Assembly (NCBI RefSeq): GCF_000220395.1
Contig: NW_004086884.1
Location: 1-60,158, forward strand
Length of the DNA stretch: 60,158 nt
Reading direction: 5' to 3'
Source: Ichthyophthirius multifiliis
Taxonomy: Eukaryota; Ciliophora; Oligohymenophorea; Hymenostomatida
The position numbers and the translations under genes are program-made. The notes under the pieces were generated by a model. That model searched no databases. It saw only the letters and a program-made list of their open reading frames with translations, and had not been told where the DNA came from. Positions within the stretch are counted from its first letter, which is position 1; each line of letters opens with the position of its first letter. Shown here in pieces: positions 25,625 through 38,602 of this stretch.

Positions 25625-25632
25625 CCCCCCCA
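25625..25632 (+). repeat. C8 homopolymer
   Basis: Eight consecutive C followed by AAAAA. No other C or G run this long was noticed in this very AT-rich window. It lies in the 300-bp spacer between two convergent genes (STPGR and the coiled-coil gene). Confidence 0.8.
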
Positions 25633-25682
25633 AAAATATTAGATATGAAAATAATATTCTAAATAAAAAAAAAAATCATATT

Positions 25683-26622
25683 TCATATTTTAAACTTTTT
25701 AAATATTTTATTATAAGTCCTTTATGCTATGTTTTAAAGAAAATCATAATAATACATTAATTCTTAAGTACTTAATTAATGAAACTTTTAGTTTAAGCTT
25801 TTTAAGGAATTTTAAAATATTTATTTATCCATTTTTTTTAATTATAATGAACTTCTAGAATTCTTGAATTCTTATAAATTATAATTAACAATTTTAACAT
25901 ATTCATTTTTAAAATCTTAAACAGTTTTCAATTTTCCAAAAATCTTAGTTTTATCTTCTTTATCTTTATTAGTTATAGAACAAGTTTTTTCATTAGGTTT
26001 TGATATATTTTTTTCTTAATTATAAGATGTTTATTATTAATTTGATTTTGAGGTTGTTTTAGGGTTTTCTTATTCATTTTTTTTTTTTTAAATTTATAAT
26101 AAATCTACTGTTTTTTCATTTTTTTTTGTTGTATTTAGGCAATATTATTTTTAATTATATTTTTAAGTATTAATATTTTATAACTAATTATCTTTTCGTT
26201 AACATTATTTTATAATTAACTATATATTGAACTTATTTCTTCTTTAACATTTTCATTTTCTTAGGTATTTTTTTCATTTTCTATTAAGTTTTTTATAAAT
26301 TTTTAGATATTATCATTTTATTGTTCTTATTCAAATTTTTATGGTAGTTATTTTTTATCTTCTTTATCATTTTATAATATTTTTTTAATATTATCACTTT
26401 CTAATTCAATTTAATTTTATTAAGGTTAAATTATTTAATTTTCTATTACTTAATTTATTGATTTTTTAATATTAGGACATTCTAATTATTATTCATCTAA
26501 TTAATTTTATTATATTTAATTTCCTATGTGTTAAATATTATTATTATTTGAAAGATATTAATTTAAATCATTTTATTATTCATTATTGATTTTTTATTCA
26601 TTATTATAATTTTAATACTCAA

Positions 26623-26687
<65 letters not shown>

Positions 26688-28150
26688 TTATTATCATTAT
26701 TATTATCATTATCATTATCATTATTATTATTTTCGTTATTATCATTATTATTATTTTTGTTATTATCATTTTCGTTATTATTGTTATTATCATTATTGTT
26801 ATTATTTTTATTTACTTTTTTATTCCTTTTTATTTATTCTTCCTATATTTAATCAACATTACTATTATCTTATTATTCTTAAGGTGTTGTTATGTGTTAA
26901 GTTACATTTTTCTATCTATTTTTATCTTCTAATTATTTTTCAGTTTACATATTACTATTATATCTTTTTCTATTGTAAATGTTATTTTTTATTATACTTA
27001 ATGATTTTTTTTTATTTTCTTCTTCTTTTATATTTTCTTATTTTTTTAATTTTATTTTTTCATCTTATTTTATTTAATAATTTTCATTTAATTTTTTTTT
27101 ATCATTCTCATCATATTTTTATTAATTATTTTCTTCATTTGTATTTTTTTTATCAATAGCTTATTAGCTTTAATTCTATAAATTTTTTTGTGAATTAACA
27201 TTATTTTAGCATTATTTTTTTAAATTTATTTCTTCTTTTTTTTCTTATAAAACAAGTGTTTATTTTTTTTAATTTTTTTAAATTTCATTTTCTTCTTTTT
27301 TTTATTAATTTATTTTATTTTAATCGCTTTAATTATTTTATTAATACTAATTTTTATCTAAATTTTCTTTACTAAAATTATTATTATTATAATGATAAAA
27401 AAGATTATTATCAAAAGAATTTAAATCATCAATTGTTTGATATTATTCAATTTACTAGCCATTATTTTTTAATTCATTAAATTAATTTTCAATTTCTTAA
27501 TCTATAAAATGTTCAATAATTTCATCTTTTTCCTTTTCCAAAATCATTTTTTTAAGTACAAAATAAAGCACTTCTAAATCAAAATCTTTTTTCAGCTACT
27601 TTTAATTTTTTTCATTTAAATCTTTTATTTTATTCTAAATACTTCCTAAATACTAAAAAATTTTATTTTTTTAAAACTTAGGCATTCTTTCGTAAGAATT
27701 ACACAGCTTTTTATGCAAATTGAAATCCTATAAGCATTTAATAATATTTTTGTGTGCATCTTCACTATCATGGAGTTTTTTCAATTTCTCAGCATCTTAT
27801 AATTCTTAATTTTTTTAATTAAGTTTTTTTTATAGATATTATAATATTCTTTCATTTCCTTATTATTTCTTTTATTCATTTTATTATAGTTCTTATCCAT
27901 TTAAAGAATTATTTATGAAAGAATTTGAATCTTTTAAATTTTTTGCTTGTATTTTTATTACTGCACAATAGTTGTTATTTTTTAAAGGTGAAAAAACTAC
28001 GTCATTCTATATCAAAAATTTTTCAAGTTTTTATGAATTACCAAGTAAATTCTTTTCTAAATCTTTTATATCTTTTTAGTTATTTAGTAAAATTCTTTGC
28101 TTTTGTAAAGAGGAGTGAAGATAATAATCAACTGATCTATTTGATTTCAT
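25683..28150 (-). CDS. Asn/Gln/Glu-rich coiled-coil protein, hypothetical
   Basis: Starts MKSNRSVDYYLHSSLQKQ and continues as a helical N-terminal domain (RILLNNQKDIKDLEKNLLGN, KNIIKCLQDFNLHKKLCNSY, DFDLEVLYFVLKKMILEKEK). A long Asn/Gln/Glu/Asp low-complexity centre includes a (TTA)n microsatellite at about 26622-26680. The C-terminus is again ordered: TKIFGKLKTVQDFKNEYVKI, KMDKQIFQNSLKSLNQKFHQ, and IAQRTYNKIFKKFKI-TGA. The start and stop lie in different frames, so at least one intron of length not divisible by three is required in the low-complexity centre; I could not place it. No catalytic motif. Probably structural or cytoskeletal. Convergent with STPGR, with a 300-bp spacer. Confidence 0.5.
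26622..26680. repeat. (TTA)n microsatellite in Asn/Gln-rich coiled-coil gene
   Basis: About 19 TTA/ATT units with GTT and CAT interruptions further right, in the low-complexity centre of the minus-strand gene; reads as Asn or Gln depending on the frame. Confidence 0.75.
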
Positions 28151-28843
28151 TTTTTATATAAATATTAAATTTCTTTATTATTATTGTTTATTTGTATATT
28201 TTTGTTTTTTATTTTTTTCTTTATTTTATTTTGGTTTTTTACATAAATAAATCAAAAAATATAAACCATACACTAAATTGATTATAAAACTTTGTAATTT
28301 TATATAATAATATATAAAAATATTTTAAAGACTTGAATTATTTTTATACTTTATTTTTGTTAAAAAATGATAAATATTAGAACATCAAAATTATTTTATA
28401 AATAAAAAGTTAAATATTTTATTGTTTAAAATTATATTTAATTATTTATATATCCTTTAAAATTATGTATTTTTATTTTAATTATAAGATATATATATAT
28501 ATATTTATTTATAAAAAATAAATTATATATAAATTCTTAAAATAAATTTGCGAATTTAAAAAGATTTTTATATTTTCTTTAAAAAACATAACATTAAAAT
28601 ATTTTTTTTAAAAAAATTATTCTAAATAGTATAAATTATAGAATTTCTTAATTTTTTTAAAAATTTCATATTAAATTAGCTATTTTTAAGATTAAAACTT
28701 GTTTTTTCATATTAAATGAAAAAAATAAATTTATTTATGTAAATAAAAGGAAAATATATATTTTTTTAAAAAAAATATATATTTAATCAAATATATAAAT
28801 CAATAAAATAAAAAAATATAAGTTAATATTAAAATATATATAT
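28151..28843. other. Intergenic, nothing recognised
   Basis: Divergent spacer of about 690 bp, nearly pure AT with short TA runs (28488-28502). No coding texture. Confidence 0.5.
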
Positions 28844-29829
28844 ATGAATTAACAAGAAATAGAATAATTTTTAGAGCCAATCTATAAAAATGATACTTAA
28901 TTAAAGAGGCTAATAAAAGGTAAAATAATAATAAATATTTTTTATTATTCTAATTAATAGAAATTAACGGATTATATGAATTAGATTAAGAACTATATTT
29001 AATAGAATTAAGTCAATAATAATATGGTTTGAGTATAATAGTAATAAAAAAAATATATATAAATTGTACTTATTTTAATGCAAATAAAAAAACTACATAT
29101 AATTTCATATTTAATTAGATAGAAATTTAAGATAAGCTATTAAGTGAAAATCCATTATCTTATTACCTTTAATTCTAACCTATTTAATTTGAAATTATTT
29201 TAGATTAAAAATTTCCTTTTTCATTTCCAAAAATATTATGCAATTCAATTGTAAAATATATATATAAAAAATAGATTATAAGTAAATATTAGTTTTCTTA
29301 ACCGTCTATTTCAGATGGAAGAGATTTAATAGAAAATATTGTTAATGGTTAATGGAGCCCTTAATTACTATTACATGAAATAGTGTAATAATTCCCTAAC
29401 TTTTTGGTAATTTTTTGTTTATTTATTTTTTAATGTATAATAAAGTAAGAAATTACAGAAAATTTAGATAACAAATATTATTTGCAAAACTTAGGTTAAT
29501 TTCAAAGTAATTCAATTTATTCTCTAGATTAGTTTATTCAATTAAATGAAATAAGTATATTTGAAACTGAATAATAAGTAAATGAATAATTTGTAGAAAG
29601 GTATTTTTATTTTTTAAATGTTTTTATTTTTTATTTAAAAATAAAATAAATATTTTTTCAGATATTTAATACTTTCTTAATCTTACTTTTTAAATTTCGA
29701 AACAATTGATAAAGAATAGAATTTAATTAAACTTGCAAGCTTTTTTTAACTTAATATGTTGAATAATATATAAAGACAAAACGAAGAAGATTCCGTCCTC
29801 ACATTAAATTGGAAAACAACAGATGTAAA

Positions 29830-29897
<68 letters not shown>

Positions 29898-30533
29898 TAA
29901 ATTATTTTTTAAAATTTATATAGAATGATAAAATTTCATAAGTATTTATTTTTTAAGAAAGCTAAAAGTTCATAGAAACAATAATATAATTAATGTAAAT
30001 TAATGGTGCTGAGATAAAAAATTAATAATCAAATTTTGAAATTCCAGAAGAACTTGTAACTTTGAAGTTTTATTAATCCGTAGATATTTACTAAATAGAA
30101 GAAGACATTTAAAATTGTGAATTATAAATATAAGATACACCAAGCTTAAATACAGTTAATATTCTTATGGAATTATACTAAAAAGCAATTGAATATTACT
30201 CAGCATTTGATAATAAGAACTATTCAAGTATATTTAATTTTTTTATTTTTTATATCAAAAAAATATTTTTTAGATTATGTATAAAGTCTCCAATAATTGT
30301 TAATTTTGCCTTAAATACAAGAAATTTTAAATAAAGAAGAAAGTTTTTTTTTTTTTTTAAATAAAAAAGAGAAATATTTTATTATTAATTTTTTTTTTAT
30401 TCTAGAAAGTTTAATAATGGAAAGAGAAAGAATAAAATCTTAAAGGACTACTAAATATTTTGATAGTTAAAAGAGTGAAGAAATTCAATCAACAAAATAA
30501 ACTTCAAATAGAGAAATTTATAATGATGATAAT

Positions 30534-30564
<31 letters not shown>

Positions 30565-31040
30565 AAGAAGAAGAAGAAGAATAAAATGAAGTTTAAAAAA
30601 TAATACAAAATTATGAAGAAAATGAAGAAACTATATTTAATAAAATACAAGAAAATAAAAAAATTAAAAATTAAAAGTCTGAAGATGATGATGAAAAAGA
30701 AGAAAACGAAGAAATTTAAATTGAACATAATGAATAAATTGATTAGGAAAATAATAATAAAGATGATAATTAAAAAGAAAATGATAATAATAAGCAAAAT
30801 GATAATGAATAAGAACAAATAAATATTAAATAAGATGATATTAACAATAATACAGATGATAAAAATAACAAATAATAAGAAATAAATTAATAATAAGAAA
30901 ATAATCAATAAAAAGTAGATGATTTATAATAAGAAGATAATTAAGAATAATAGAATAGTTAATAATAAGATAATTAAAATTAATAATAAGATAATTAAAA
31001 TGAAGTTCCAATAATATTAAAAACTGAATCTGATGATTGA
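28844..31040 (+). CDS. UBC/UEV-like N-terminal domain protein with acidic poly-Glu/Gln tail
   Basis: The N-terminus MNQQEIEQFLEPIYKND leads into exons joining as EINGLYELDQELYLIELSQQ, then FEIILDQKFPFSFPKIL, FSQPSISDGRDLIENI and NGQWSPQLLLHEIVQQFPNF. The order (beta meander, Pro-rich 'FPFSFPKI' flap, long loop, W-x-P, terminal helices) resembles a ubiquitin-conjugating-enzyme fold of the inactive UEV/RWD type. No catalytic Cys was identified. The second half has YLILSQSYFLNFETIDKEQN and LNTVNILMELYQKAIEYYSA, then a tail containing about 15 consecutive Glu (30538-30583) and long Gln/Asn/Asp/Lys runs. At least six introns, one with a TA microsatellite (29836-29895). Ends KTESDD-TGA. I cannot assign an orthologue; the UEV-like reading is from pattern only. 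Confidence 0.55.
29836..29898. repeat. (TA)n microsatellite inside UEV-like gene intron
   Basis: TA run between LTLNWKTTD and the exon beginning NDKISQVFIF. Confidence 0.75.
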
Positions 31041-32667
31041 AATAAATTATAAAATGATTTTATAATTATAAGTCTTGATTTTATATATATTAAAATAAAA
31101 AAGAACATTAAACATAAGTTATTTTAATTAAAAGATTTCAAAATTAATATATAATTTTTCTTTTTTTTATCATATATTACAAAATAATTATAATAAAGTT
31201 TTTATTTTCCTTGATTAATCATAAATTGTTTCATCTATTCAATAACATATATATATTTAATTATATAAATAAAAATAAAGTATTTTATATTATTAAATCG
31301 TTTCTTATATTTTTTACTCTTTTCATCAATGTTTAATTATATTATATTTATTAAGATAATCAAGTTAAATAATTGATTATGGGTATACAATTAAAGAAAT
31401 TATTTAATAATATTAATTATTCAACATATTATAAATTAGTAGAATAAAATAATGAAATATTACATTGCCCACTTTTTTATATTTATGTGATACTTTTAAA
31501 TAAATGAATGAATTAATTCAATCATTTTTATAAAAATTAAAATTAATTTCGATATTTTTATTTAAAATATTGATTTTAAAGTTTTTGTGAAAAACACATT
31601 GAATTAATAAATAGATAATCAACTAAAATTGGAATAAATAAAAAATTATTGACGTTTTAATATATATTAAATATAAATAAAATTATTTCATTAAAATAAT
31701 AAAATATAATATAATAAAATTTAATTTTTTAAATATTTTTGTTTTATTTTTTACTTTTATAAACATAATTTTTTTATATAATTTCTTATACTTAAAAAAA
31801 AAATCGACAAATAAAAAAAAATTGAATTATGGACTTTTTTTAGGAGCTAAATTTATTTATTTTTTTTATTTAATTAATGTGTGATAATAATTTAACTTAT
31901 AATAAATACATTATATTAAAATATAAAATATATAATATTTTAAAAATTAAGAAAATAAATTTTAGATATTACAAGTTTCTAATTAATATATAAATTAATG
32001 TTATTAGTTAAACTTAGTATATTAAATATTAAGATATATAAACTATATTATTTATATTGATTTAAAATAAATTGAATGCGATATATTAAATTGAATTATA
32101 TTTCTAATTTTTAAATTCTTAAAATTAATAAATATAATATGTGTTTTATATTAAATCTATGTCTTTAAAAAAAAAAAAAAAAATATTTAAAAAAAAAAAA
32201 AAAATTATAAAAAATATATTTAGTATTATTTATTAATATAAATTTATATTTTAGTTATTTTTAAAATATTTTTTTTTTAAACAATTTTTATACTTATTTT
32301 TTTAATTTTATGAAATAGAAAAATTAATTATTTAATATTTATTAAATGAAAGTATAAACAATAAATAATAATAATTTTTATATATGTATAAAAATATAAA
32401 GCATTTAGTAATAAATTTTATAATTATATCGGACTGATTAATATATATATAAAGCTATTTATAAACAATTTTATTTTTATAAAGTTGATTTTATTAAATA
32501 AATATATAATAATATAAATTGCTTTTTTATTTTTGGCCATATTTTATTTAAATCAAAATATAATTAAAATAGAAGTTTGAAATTATTAAATATATATTTG
32601 TATATATATATATATATTGAAATAAAATAAAATATAATTTCTTTTATTTAAAGACAAAAAAAAAAAT
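31041..32667. other. Long intergenic region
   Basis: About 1.6 kb without a convincing gene. The only candidate is a 40-codon ORF from ATG 31379 (MGIQLKKLFNNINYSTYYKL) ending in TGA near 31507, too short to call. A-runs occur at 32167-32203. The rest is featureless AT sequence. Confidence 0.5.
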
Positions 32668-34646
32668 ATGATACATAATTAAAATATTTCTAAAAATATA
32701 ATTAATTTTAATTAAAGCAAAACTGAATAGTATTAAGTTTAAGTTTAGCAAGAAAAATTAAAAAATATTATTTAAAAGTTGCCATAAAATGATTAATTAA
32801 TAGATTTCCTTACTTCATTTTAAAAAAATCCTTCAGAACGTACAGTTGAAGAAATAAAATCAATAAAAGCAACTTTAGAAAATATACAGTACATACAAAA
32901 ATTAAAATTATAAAGTAAAACTATAAAAGAATAAATAATAGACAAAGTAAACATATAATGTTTTTATGCTGGAGAAAATATATATACACCTGAAAAAAAA
33001 CCTGATAAACTATATTTGTTAATAAAAGGAAAAGTAGGTATATATGATAAAAATCAAATATCAGAAAAGAATAAAAATATAATAGAATCTTTTTAAAATA
33101 ATAAATAAAGATAAATAATAAATTGCGCAAAAAAATATATTTCTAGTGGAAAAAAAATATGCCTTAAAGAGCTTTTTTGTCAAAAGATGCTTTAAGACTA
33201 TGCTTATGCAATAGAAGACAGTATTCTTTTGTATTTAAAAAGTGGGGATTATTATTAAATAATCTAATAATTATAACAAGTAAATATTTTATTAAACATA
33301 TTACATATATAATAATAAAAAAATAGAATATATTTGAAGAAAAACAGAATTTCTTTTTATAAAGTTTTGGAATAAAAGATGAGGATTAAAAAGAATCGAA
33401 AATAAAACAAAACCTTTAAAAAATTAAAAAATCATTTTAAAAAAGACATTATTTAAAATTGGTCATTATCTTTTTTAAGAAAAATAAAATGTAGAAAAAA
33501 TTTATTTAATAAAAAAAGGCGAAATATAGTTTTCTAAAAAATTAGAATAAATCGAATAAAAAGAAAAAAATGAAAATTAATTATTTTTAATGGATTAAAA
33601 ACAAAATAAACTTTACAAAATTTGGAATAGTTTCATCTAAAGAATTTGTTGGTTTGGAATGTTTCATTTAAAATTAAAAAACTTATGACTTTTCTGCCTA
33701 ATGCTTAACTTAAGTAGAAGTCTATTTCATAAATATTTCATCTTTAAACCAATTATGTAATGAAATACCTTGCCTGGGAGAAGTCTTAAATAATTTAGCA
33801 ATAAATAAATACAAATGGCATCAACAAAAGATCCAAAAAGAGTAAAGCTTTTAAAAAATAATAAAATGTATATAAATCCCTAAGTTATAAGAATTTTAAT
33901 TAATAAAATAAGAAAAGGATAAAAAAGAATAATAATCATAAAAACTAGAAGAAAATACTCAATGTGCATTTTGGTTTGACAAAAAAACAAAAATATTTTA
34001 GAAAATAAAATAAAATTTTAACTTTTATAAAAAAATAAAGAATATATCAAAAATATAAGAGAAACCCCAAAATAAAATAATTTAAATAATCAAAATTATT
34101 TATCTTAAAAAGTACAAAAATTAATAAAAAATAATAGTAAATTTATTGATAATATAATTCTTAATTAATCGCCTTAAAAAAATACTAAAATAAATTTCTA
34201 ATTAAAGATATTTGTAAATCTATTGATAATATAAGTCTTAATTAATCACCAATCAAAAATATTAATACTACATTTTAAATTAAAAATAATGGGTATTCTA
34301 TTGACAATATAATTCATAGTGAATCGCCTTTAAAAAGTAAAAAACATAATTTTTAATTAAAAATAATGGAAAATCTATTGACAATATAATTCTTAATTAA
34401 TCTCCTTTGAAAAATTCAAAAACTACAATTCTATAAACAGACTCTTTTTAATTATTGTAAACATAATCTTCTTCATAATATTTAAGCGATTAAAGATAAA
34501 ATTATTCAACTTTAAATAATAGTTATTAGCTTAAAAAATATGAAAACAATACATTTGAAATACTTCAATAATTAAAGAACGAATAATATAATAAAAGTGA
34601 ATTTTTTAGAATAAGAAATTATTAAGTTTTAAATAATTAAATATGA
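32668..34646 (+). CDS. Second CNB-domain protein with internal tandem repeat
   Basis: Tandem CNB architecture. The first domain is CFYAGENIYTPEKKPDKLYL with LIKGKVGIYDKN. The second is TLFKIGHYLFQEKQNVEKIY with LIKKGEIQFSK, then FGIVSSKEFVGLECFIQNQK, YDFSAQCLTQVEVYFINIS, the position of the phosphate-binding cassette and closing strand. The usual FGE-AL-x(n)-R signature is degenerate (EFVGLECF), so ligand binding may be lost or altered. N-terminal leader with LENIQYIQKLKLQSKTI. A Lys/Gln helical segment is followed by the 77/78-nt tandem repeat (34141-34430, protein unit SIDNIILNQSP) and a Ser/Gln/Asn tail ending LNNQI-TGA. Some repeat copies are in different frames. It resembles the CNB protein at 17.6 kb in layout but not closely in sequence, so the two are probably family members, not a recent duplication. 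Confidence 0.7.
34141..34430 (+). repeat. Tandem 77/78-nt repeat, four copies, inside CNB gene
   Basis: Four imperfect copies of a unit centred on ATTGAyAATATAAkTC followed by TTAATTAATC. The ATTGA anchors fall at 34145, 34222, 34300 and 34377 (spacings 77, 78, 77). Copies 2 and 3 and the 3' tail encode SIDNIxLNQSP-like peptides; copies 1 to 2 and 3 to 4 differ by one base from an in-frame 78-nt unit. Confidence 0.8.
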
Positions 34647-35357
34647 AAAAAAAACTAAATAACAAAAAATAAAAATATATTTTTATTCAAATATTAAAGA
34701 ATATATATATTTATATATTACATATATAAATATATTTATATAAAATTTTTTTAAATATATTTTATATATATATATTTTAAATAAAAAAAATCCTGTACAT
34801 ATAATAGTTTTATTTTATCTCGCTATTTTTTTTAACCGACTTTAAAAAATCAATTTTATTTTAATTTTTATTAATTTTATAGTCTTTTTAATATATTTAA
34901 AGCACTAATTTATTTAAAACTTAAAATATCATTATTTCAAATTAATATAATATAAACTTAAATTATCTTATAATAAATTATAATTTTTACTTTCCATAAG
35001 ATTTATATATAGTTTGTTTTAAATTTTATTTTTATTTTTATTTTTAAGAATACAATATTAATAAAAAATTTATATATTTTCCGTAAATATATTTTATAAT
35101 TATAATTTATTTTTAATTAATTAATTTAAAACATAAAAATTAATGTGAATTATAATCAATAATAAATATTATAAAATATATAAATTATTTTTTAATTTAA
35201 TTTAACTGATAATAAAATGTATTTTTTAAAAAATTTAAATTAATTTTTTTTTTAGCAAGCTAATTTATATATAAAAATATATTATATATATATAAAAATA
35301 TTTTTTAATTTAATTCAGTATTAATAAATATAATAAAAAATTTAATAAATTTTAAAA
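34647..35357. other. Intergenic, nothing recognised
   Basis: Featureless AT spacer between two same-strand genes. Short TA stretches; no coding texture seen. Confidence 0.5.
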
Positions 35358-36092
35358 ATGTAATAAAATAATTACTCTCATTTATAAAATGTGAACTAAA
35401 TTTTAAACTAAATCAACTAAAATTCAATAAACAATAACCAAAATAATAAATTTAATAACGATTACTTTAATTCCCCTATTAAATATAATAATTTATCCTA
35501 AAATAACTATTATTCTCCAATGAATTAACATCTATCAATTTTAAATTCTGAATAAATAAATCAAAAAATATCAAGCTATTCAAGTAAATCATAATAAATT
35601 GTCCAAATAAATTAGGAATAAATAATCATATCTTAATTTAGTGATGGTAAATCAATAAAAATTGAAGAAGTCAGTAATGATTATATAATTGACGAAATAA
35701 AGTAATGTAAAAAGAAATCTAAAAAAGCAAAAAAAATATAAAGATAAAATAAAATAAAATAAAGAAGTCAAGAAAAAAAAAAAGTTACTGATATAGATAA
35801 TTAAAATAATAAAAATGAATATAATTAAAATTACGAAAATAATAATAATAAAAATTAAGATTTAATTTTTAAAAATATTCTAAAAGATTTAAATTTCTTT
35901 GCTTAAATTCCAATTTTAATAGGAGCTAAATTCTAATAATTAATTTTATAAACAAAAGATTTAATTGAAGGAAAATAAAAAAATAATTATAATATTATAA
36001 ATAATAATTTAAATAAATAATACAACTAAATAAAAAAGTAGTTTGAAAAGAAAAAAAATAAATTCTTTAATTAATTATAAAAAGATAGATGA
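35358..36092 (+). CDS. Small Asn/Gln/Lys-rich protein, hypothetical
   Basis: Single exon of about 244 codons, MQQNNYSHLQNVNQILNQIN... to TGA 36090-36092. The N-terminal third is Asn/Ser/Tyr-rich and disordered (YFNSPIKYNNLSQ), with DYIIDEIKQCKKKSKKAKK, a basic stretch that could be nuclear-localising. The best-ordered part is FKNILKDLNFFAQIPILIGA followed by KFQQLILQTKDLIEGK. A Lys-rich end follows. No family recognised. Most Gln codons are TAA. Confidence 0.5.
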
Positions 36093-36543
36093 AACTATAT
36101 ATATATATATTATAATATTTAAAAGTTTTTATTATAGAAAAATAATAAAATATATTATATAAAAAAAAATATATATTATATATATATAAATATTTATATA
36201 TATATATTATAATTTTTATTTTTTTTATTATCTATTTTTATTTTTAAATTATATTTTAAAATTTATTATTATATTATTTATATATAAATTTTATATTTAT
36301 AATATATTATTTTAAAAATTAATAAATATCTTAAATAAAAATAATATAATAAATATTTAATTTTAATTTATATATTTAATTTTTTTTTTCATATTTCATT
36401 TGTTTTTTATTTTTTTATTTTATTTTATATTATTAAATATCTTTTTTTTTTTTTCTATTTTATAAGTATTTATTAAGCATTTTTCATTTAGCAAATCTTC
36501 AATATTTTATAATAACTTTTTTTATTCTTAATTATAAGCCATT
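36093..36543. other. Convergent spacer
   Basis: TA-rich tracts (36099-36112, 36160-36208) and poly-T runs (36440-36455) between two convergent genes. No coding texture. Confidence 0.5.
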
Positions 36544-38325
36544 TCATGATAATAAATCTAATTTTGTTTTTCTTCGTCTATTTTTTATTTATTTTATTAA
36601 AATTTCATTTTCTTCCTTATCATAATTTTCCCCAAAAATAATTTAATCCGCTTCACATGGAGTTTTTTTATCAATATTACTAATAAGAATATCTTTATTA
36701 TGTTTAATATTTTCATATAGAACTTAATTAGTATAAAAATTGGTTATTTCTTAATATATTTTTACATCAAATACCATTTTTTTTTATTTCGAAAAAATTT
36801 ATTTTATTAAATCACTTTTTATTGTTTAAAATAAAACTTCACAAATAGCAATTTTTTCTATAAATTCTTCTTTATTTTCCTTATATTTTAACAAAAAATA
36901 ATCAGTGTATATATTTTCTTCGAAATCTTCTTAATTTTCTTCATTATATTTCATGAATACTTATAAAAATTTTGCTAAAAAATTCTCTTTATTTTCCATA
37001 AAAACAGCCACATTTTAATAATTTCGATTATCTTTTACACTTTCAAATACTTTTTTTGCAAAAAACTCTTACTTATATTCAATTCCTATATCCCCCATTA
37101 AAATTTCTAAATAAGGTTCTGGAAAATTACCTTAGTGAACATTCTAACATTGAGGACATCCCAAATTATTAAATAAAATATTATGAGAATACTTTATTTT
37201 TTAACCAAGGGTTGTAAAAGTGGATAAAAAAGGCATTTATTTTAAAAACTCTAATGATTTTTGGCATATTATACTATTTAAATATTCCAATTCGGGAATT
37301 TCTCCGAGAATTATTTTCGGAGGAACTGTGGTATTTTCATTATGAAGTATAAAATTTATATATACAGAATTTAAATTTTCTTAAACTTTATATTTATTTG
37401 AAATAAAACTCCTTTTTTCAAAGTCATATTTGTAATTTTCATCCATAAATAAATTTACAAAAAATTAACGTAAATTAATTCCATATAAATCATATTAATT
37501 TAAAAAACTATACCTATATTAATTTATATATTTTTTTTTAAAAAAAAGTAATAATAATTACAATTATTAATTCTAATAATATTTTCCTTTTTTTCTATAT
37601 TATTATTAAAAGGTATCTTAAGTAATTAATAAATTGATTTCTTTTTCCTTTAAATTCTCAAAATATTCTTTAAAATTATAATCTTTATTTTTATCTAAAG
37701 CTTAAACAATTATTTCTTATTAACTTTTTTTATTTTTTAAAATTACTTTTTCTTATATTAAATCAATCTCTTTTATTAAATAATTCTCGTTTTCTTATTT
37801 TATACCAAAATTTTATAAAAAAACTGCTTTTTATTATTCCAAACTTAAATTTTTAAAAAAATTATAATTTTCATTTATTTTTTCGTTATTTTTTATTCCA
37901 TTTATATTTATTTTATTTAATTCATCTTTTTATAACAAAAACCATTTTTAGCTAATATTTTCCAAAAACTTTATATATAAAGGCATATCCTATCCTTTTT
38001 TTTCAATTAAACTTATTAAATCATTCGTAAATTATAATAGTTAATTCTTATCTTATATTTATTTATAATACTCATTTTAATCAACTTAACTTATTGCCTC
38101 GTTTACTAATATACTATTCCTCATTCCTATTGTTGTATAGCAATTTATTAAACTTAATAAGTAGTTTTTGCCTCCATAATTATATGATTTTTTTATTATT
38201 GATTCGTTTTCTTTTAAAGTAAATAATAAGTCCTAATAGTCCCTTTTTATTTTTTAGCAGCTGAATAAAAAATCTATTTTATTATTTAAAAAAAATATTG
38301 AGTTTTTAAATTTGCTCGTTATCAT
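36544..38325 (-). CDS. Hypothetical protein, mostly helical, unrecognised
   Basis: N-terminus MITSKFKNSIFFLNNKIDFL, then IKRDYQDLLFTLKENESIIK, YNYGGKNYLLSLINCYTTIG, and a Glu/Lys/Gln helical middle. After an intron near 37510-37600, a second block starts DENYKYDFEKRSFISNKYKV and includes TTVPPKIILGEIPELEYLN, FLSTFTTLGQKIKYSHN, and GCPQCQNVHQGNFPEPYLEI with a single CxxC. It ends RRRKTKLDLLS-TGA (36544-36546). The block order suggests an ordered domain of about 250 residues repeated on a helical scaffold (VFESVKDNRNYQNVAVFMEN). I do not recognise the family. It could be a ciliate-specific cortical or signalling protein. Confidence 0.5.
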
Positions 38326-38602
38326 ATTTTTTTATATTTAAATTCTCTTTAAAATAATATTTTTATTTATATAGAAATATTTTTATTTATTTAAATAAAA
38401 TATGTTTATTAATTATTTTTTTTTTGTAAAAATAAATAAATAATAAGAAGATTAAAATTAGTGTAGGCTAAAAAAAAAATATAAAATATTTAAACTATTA
38501 TTTAGAATTTATAAAATAAAAAAATAAAGCAAAAATATAATAAAAAAAATAATAACAAAAAATATTAATATTTAAATTTAATAATTAAAAAAATCATAAA
38601 TT

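Noticed and set aside
30504-30908. Long hydrophobic minus-strand ORF that looks like a multi-pass membrane protein
   Set aside because: It is the antisense of the GAA/AAT/GAT low-complexity tail of the plus-strand UEV-like gene; Phe/Ile/Leu runs are the mirror of Glu/Lys/Asn codons.
31379-31507. Short ORF MGIQLKKLFNNINYSTYYKL
   Set aside because: About 42 codons in a 1.6-kb spacer with no further exon found; the MG start alone is not enough.
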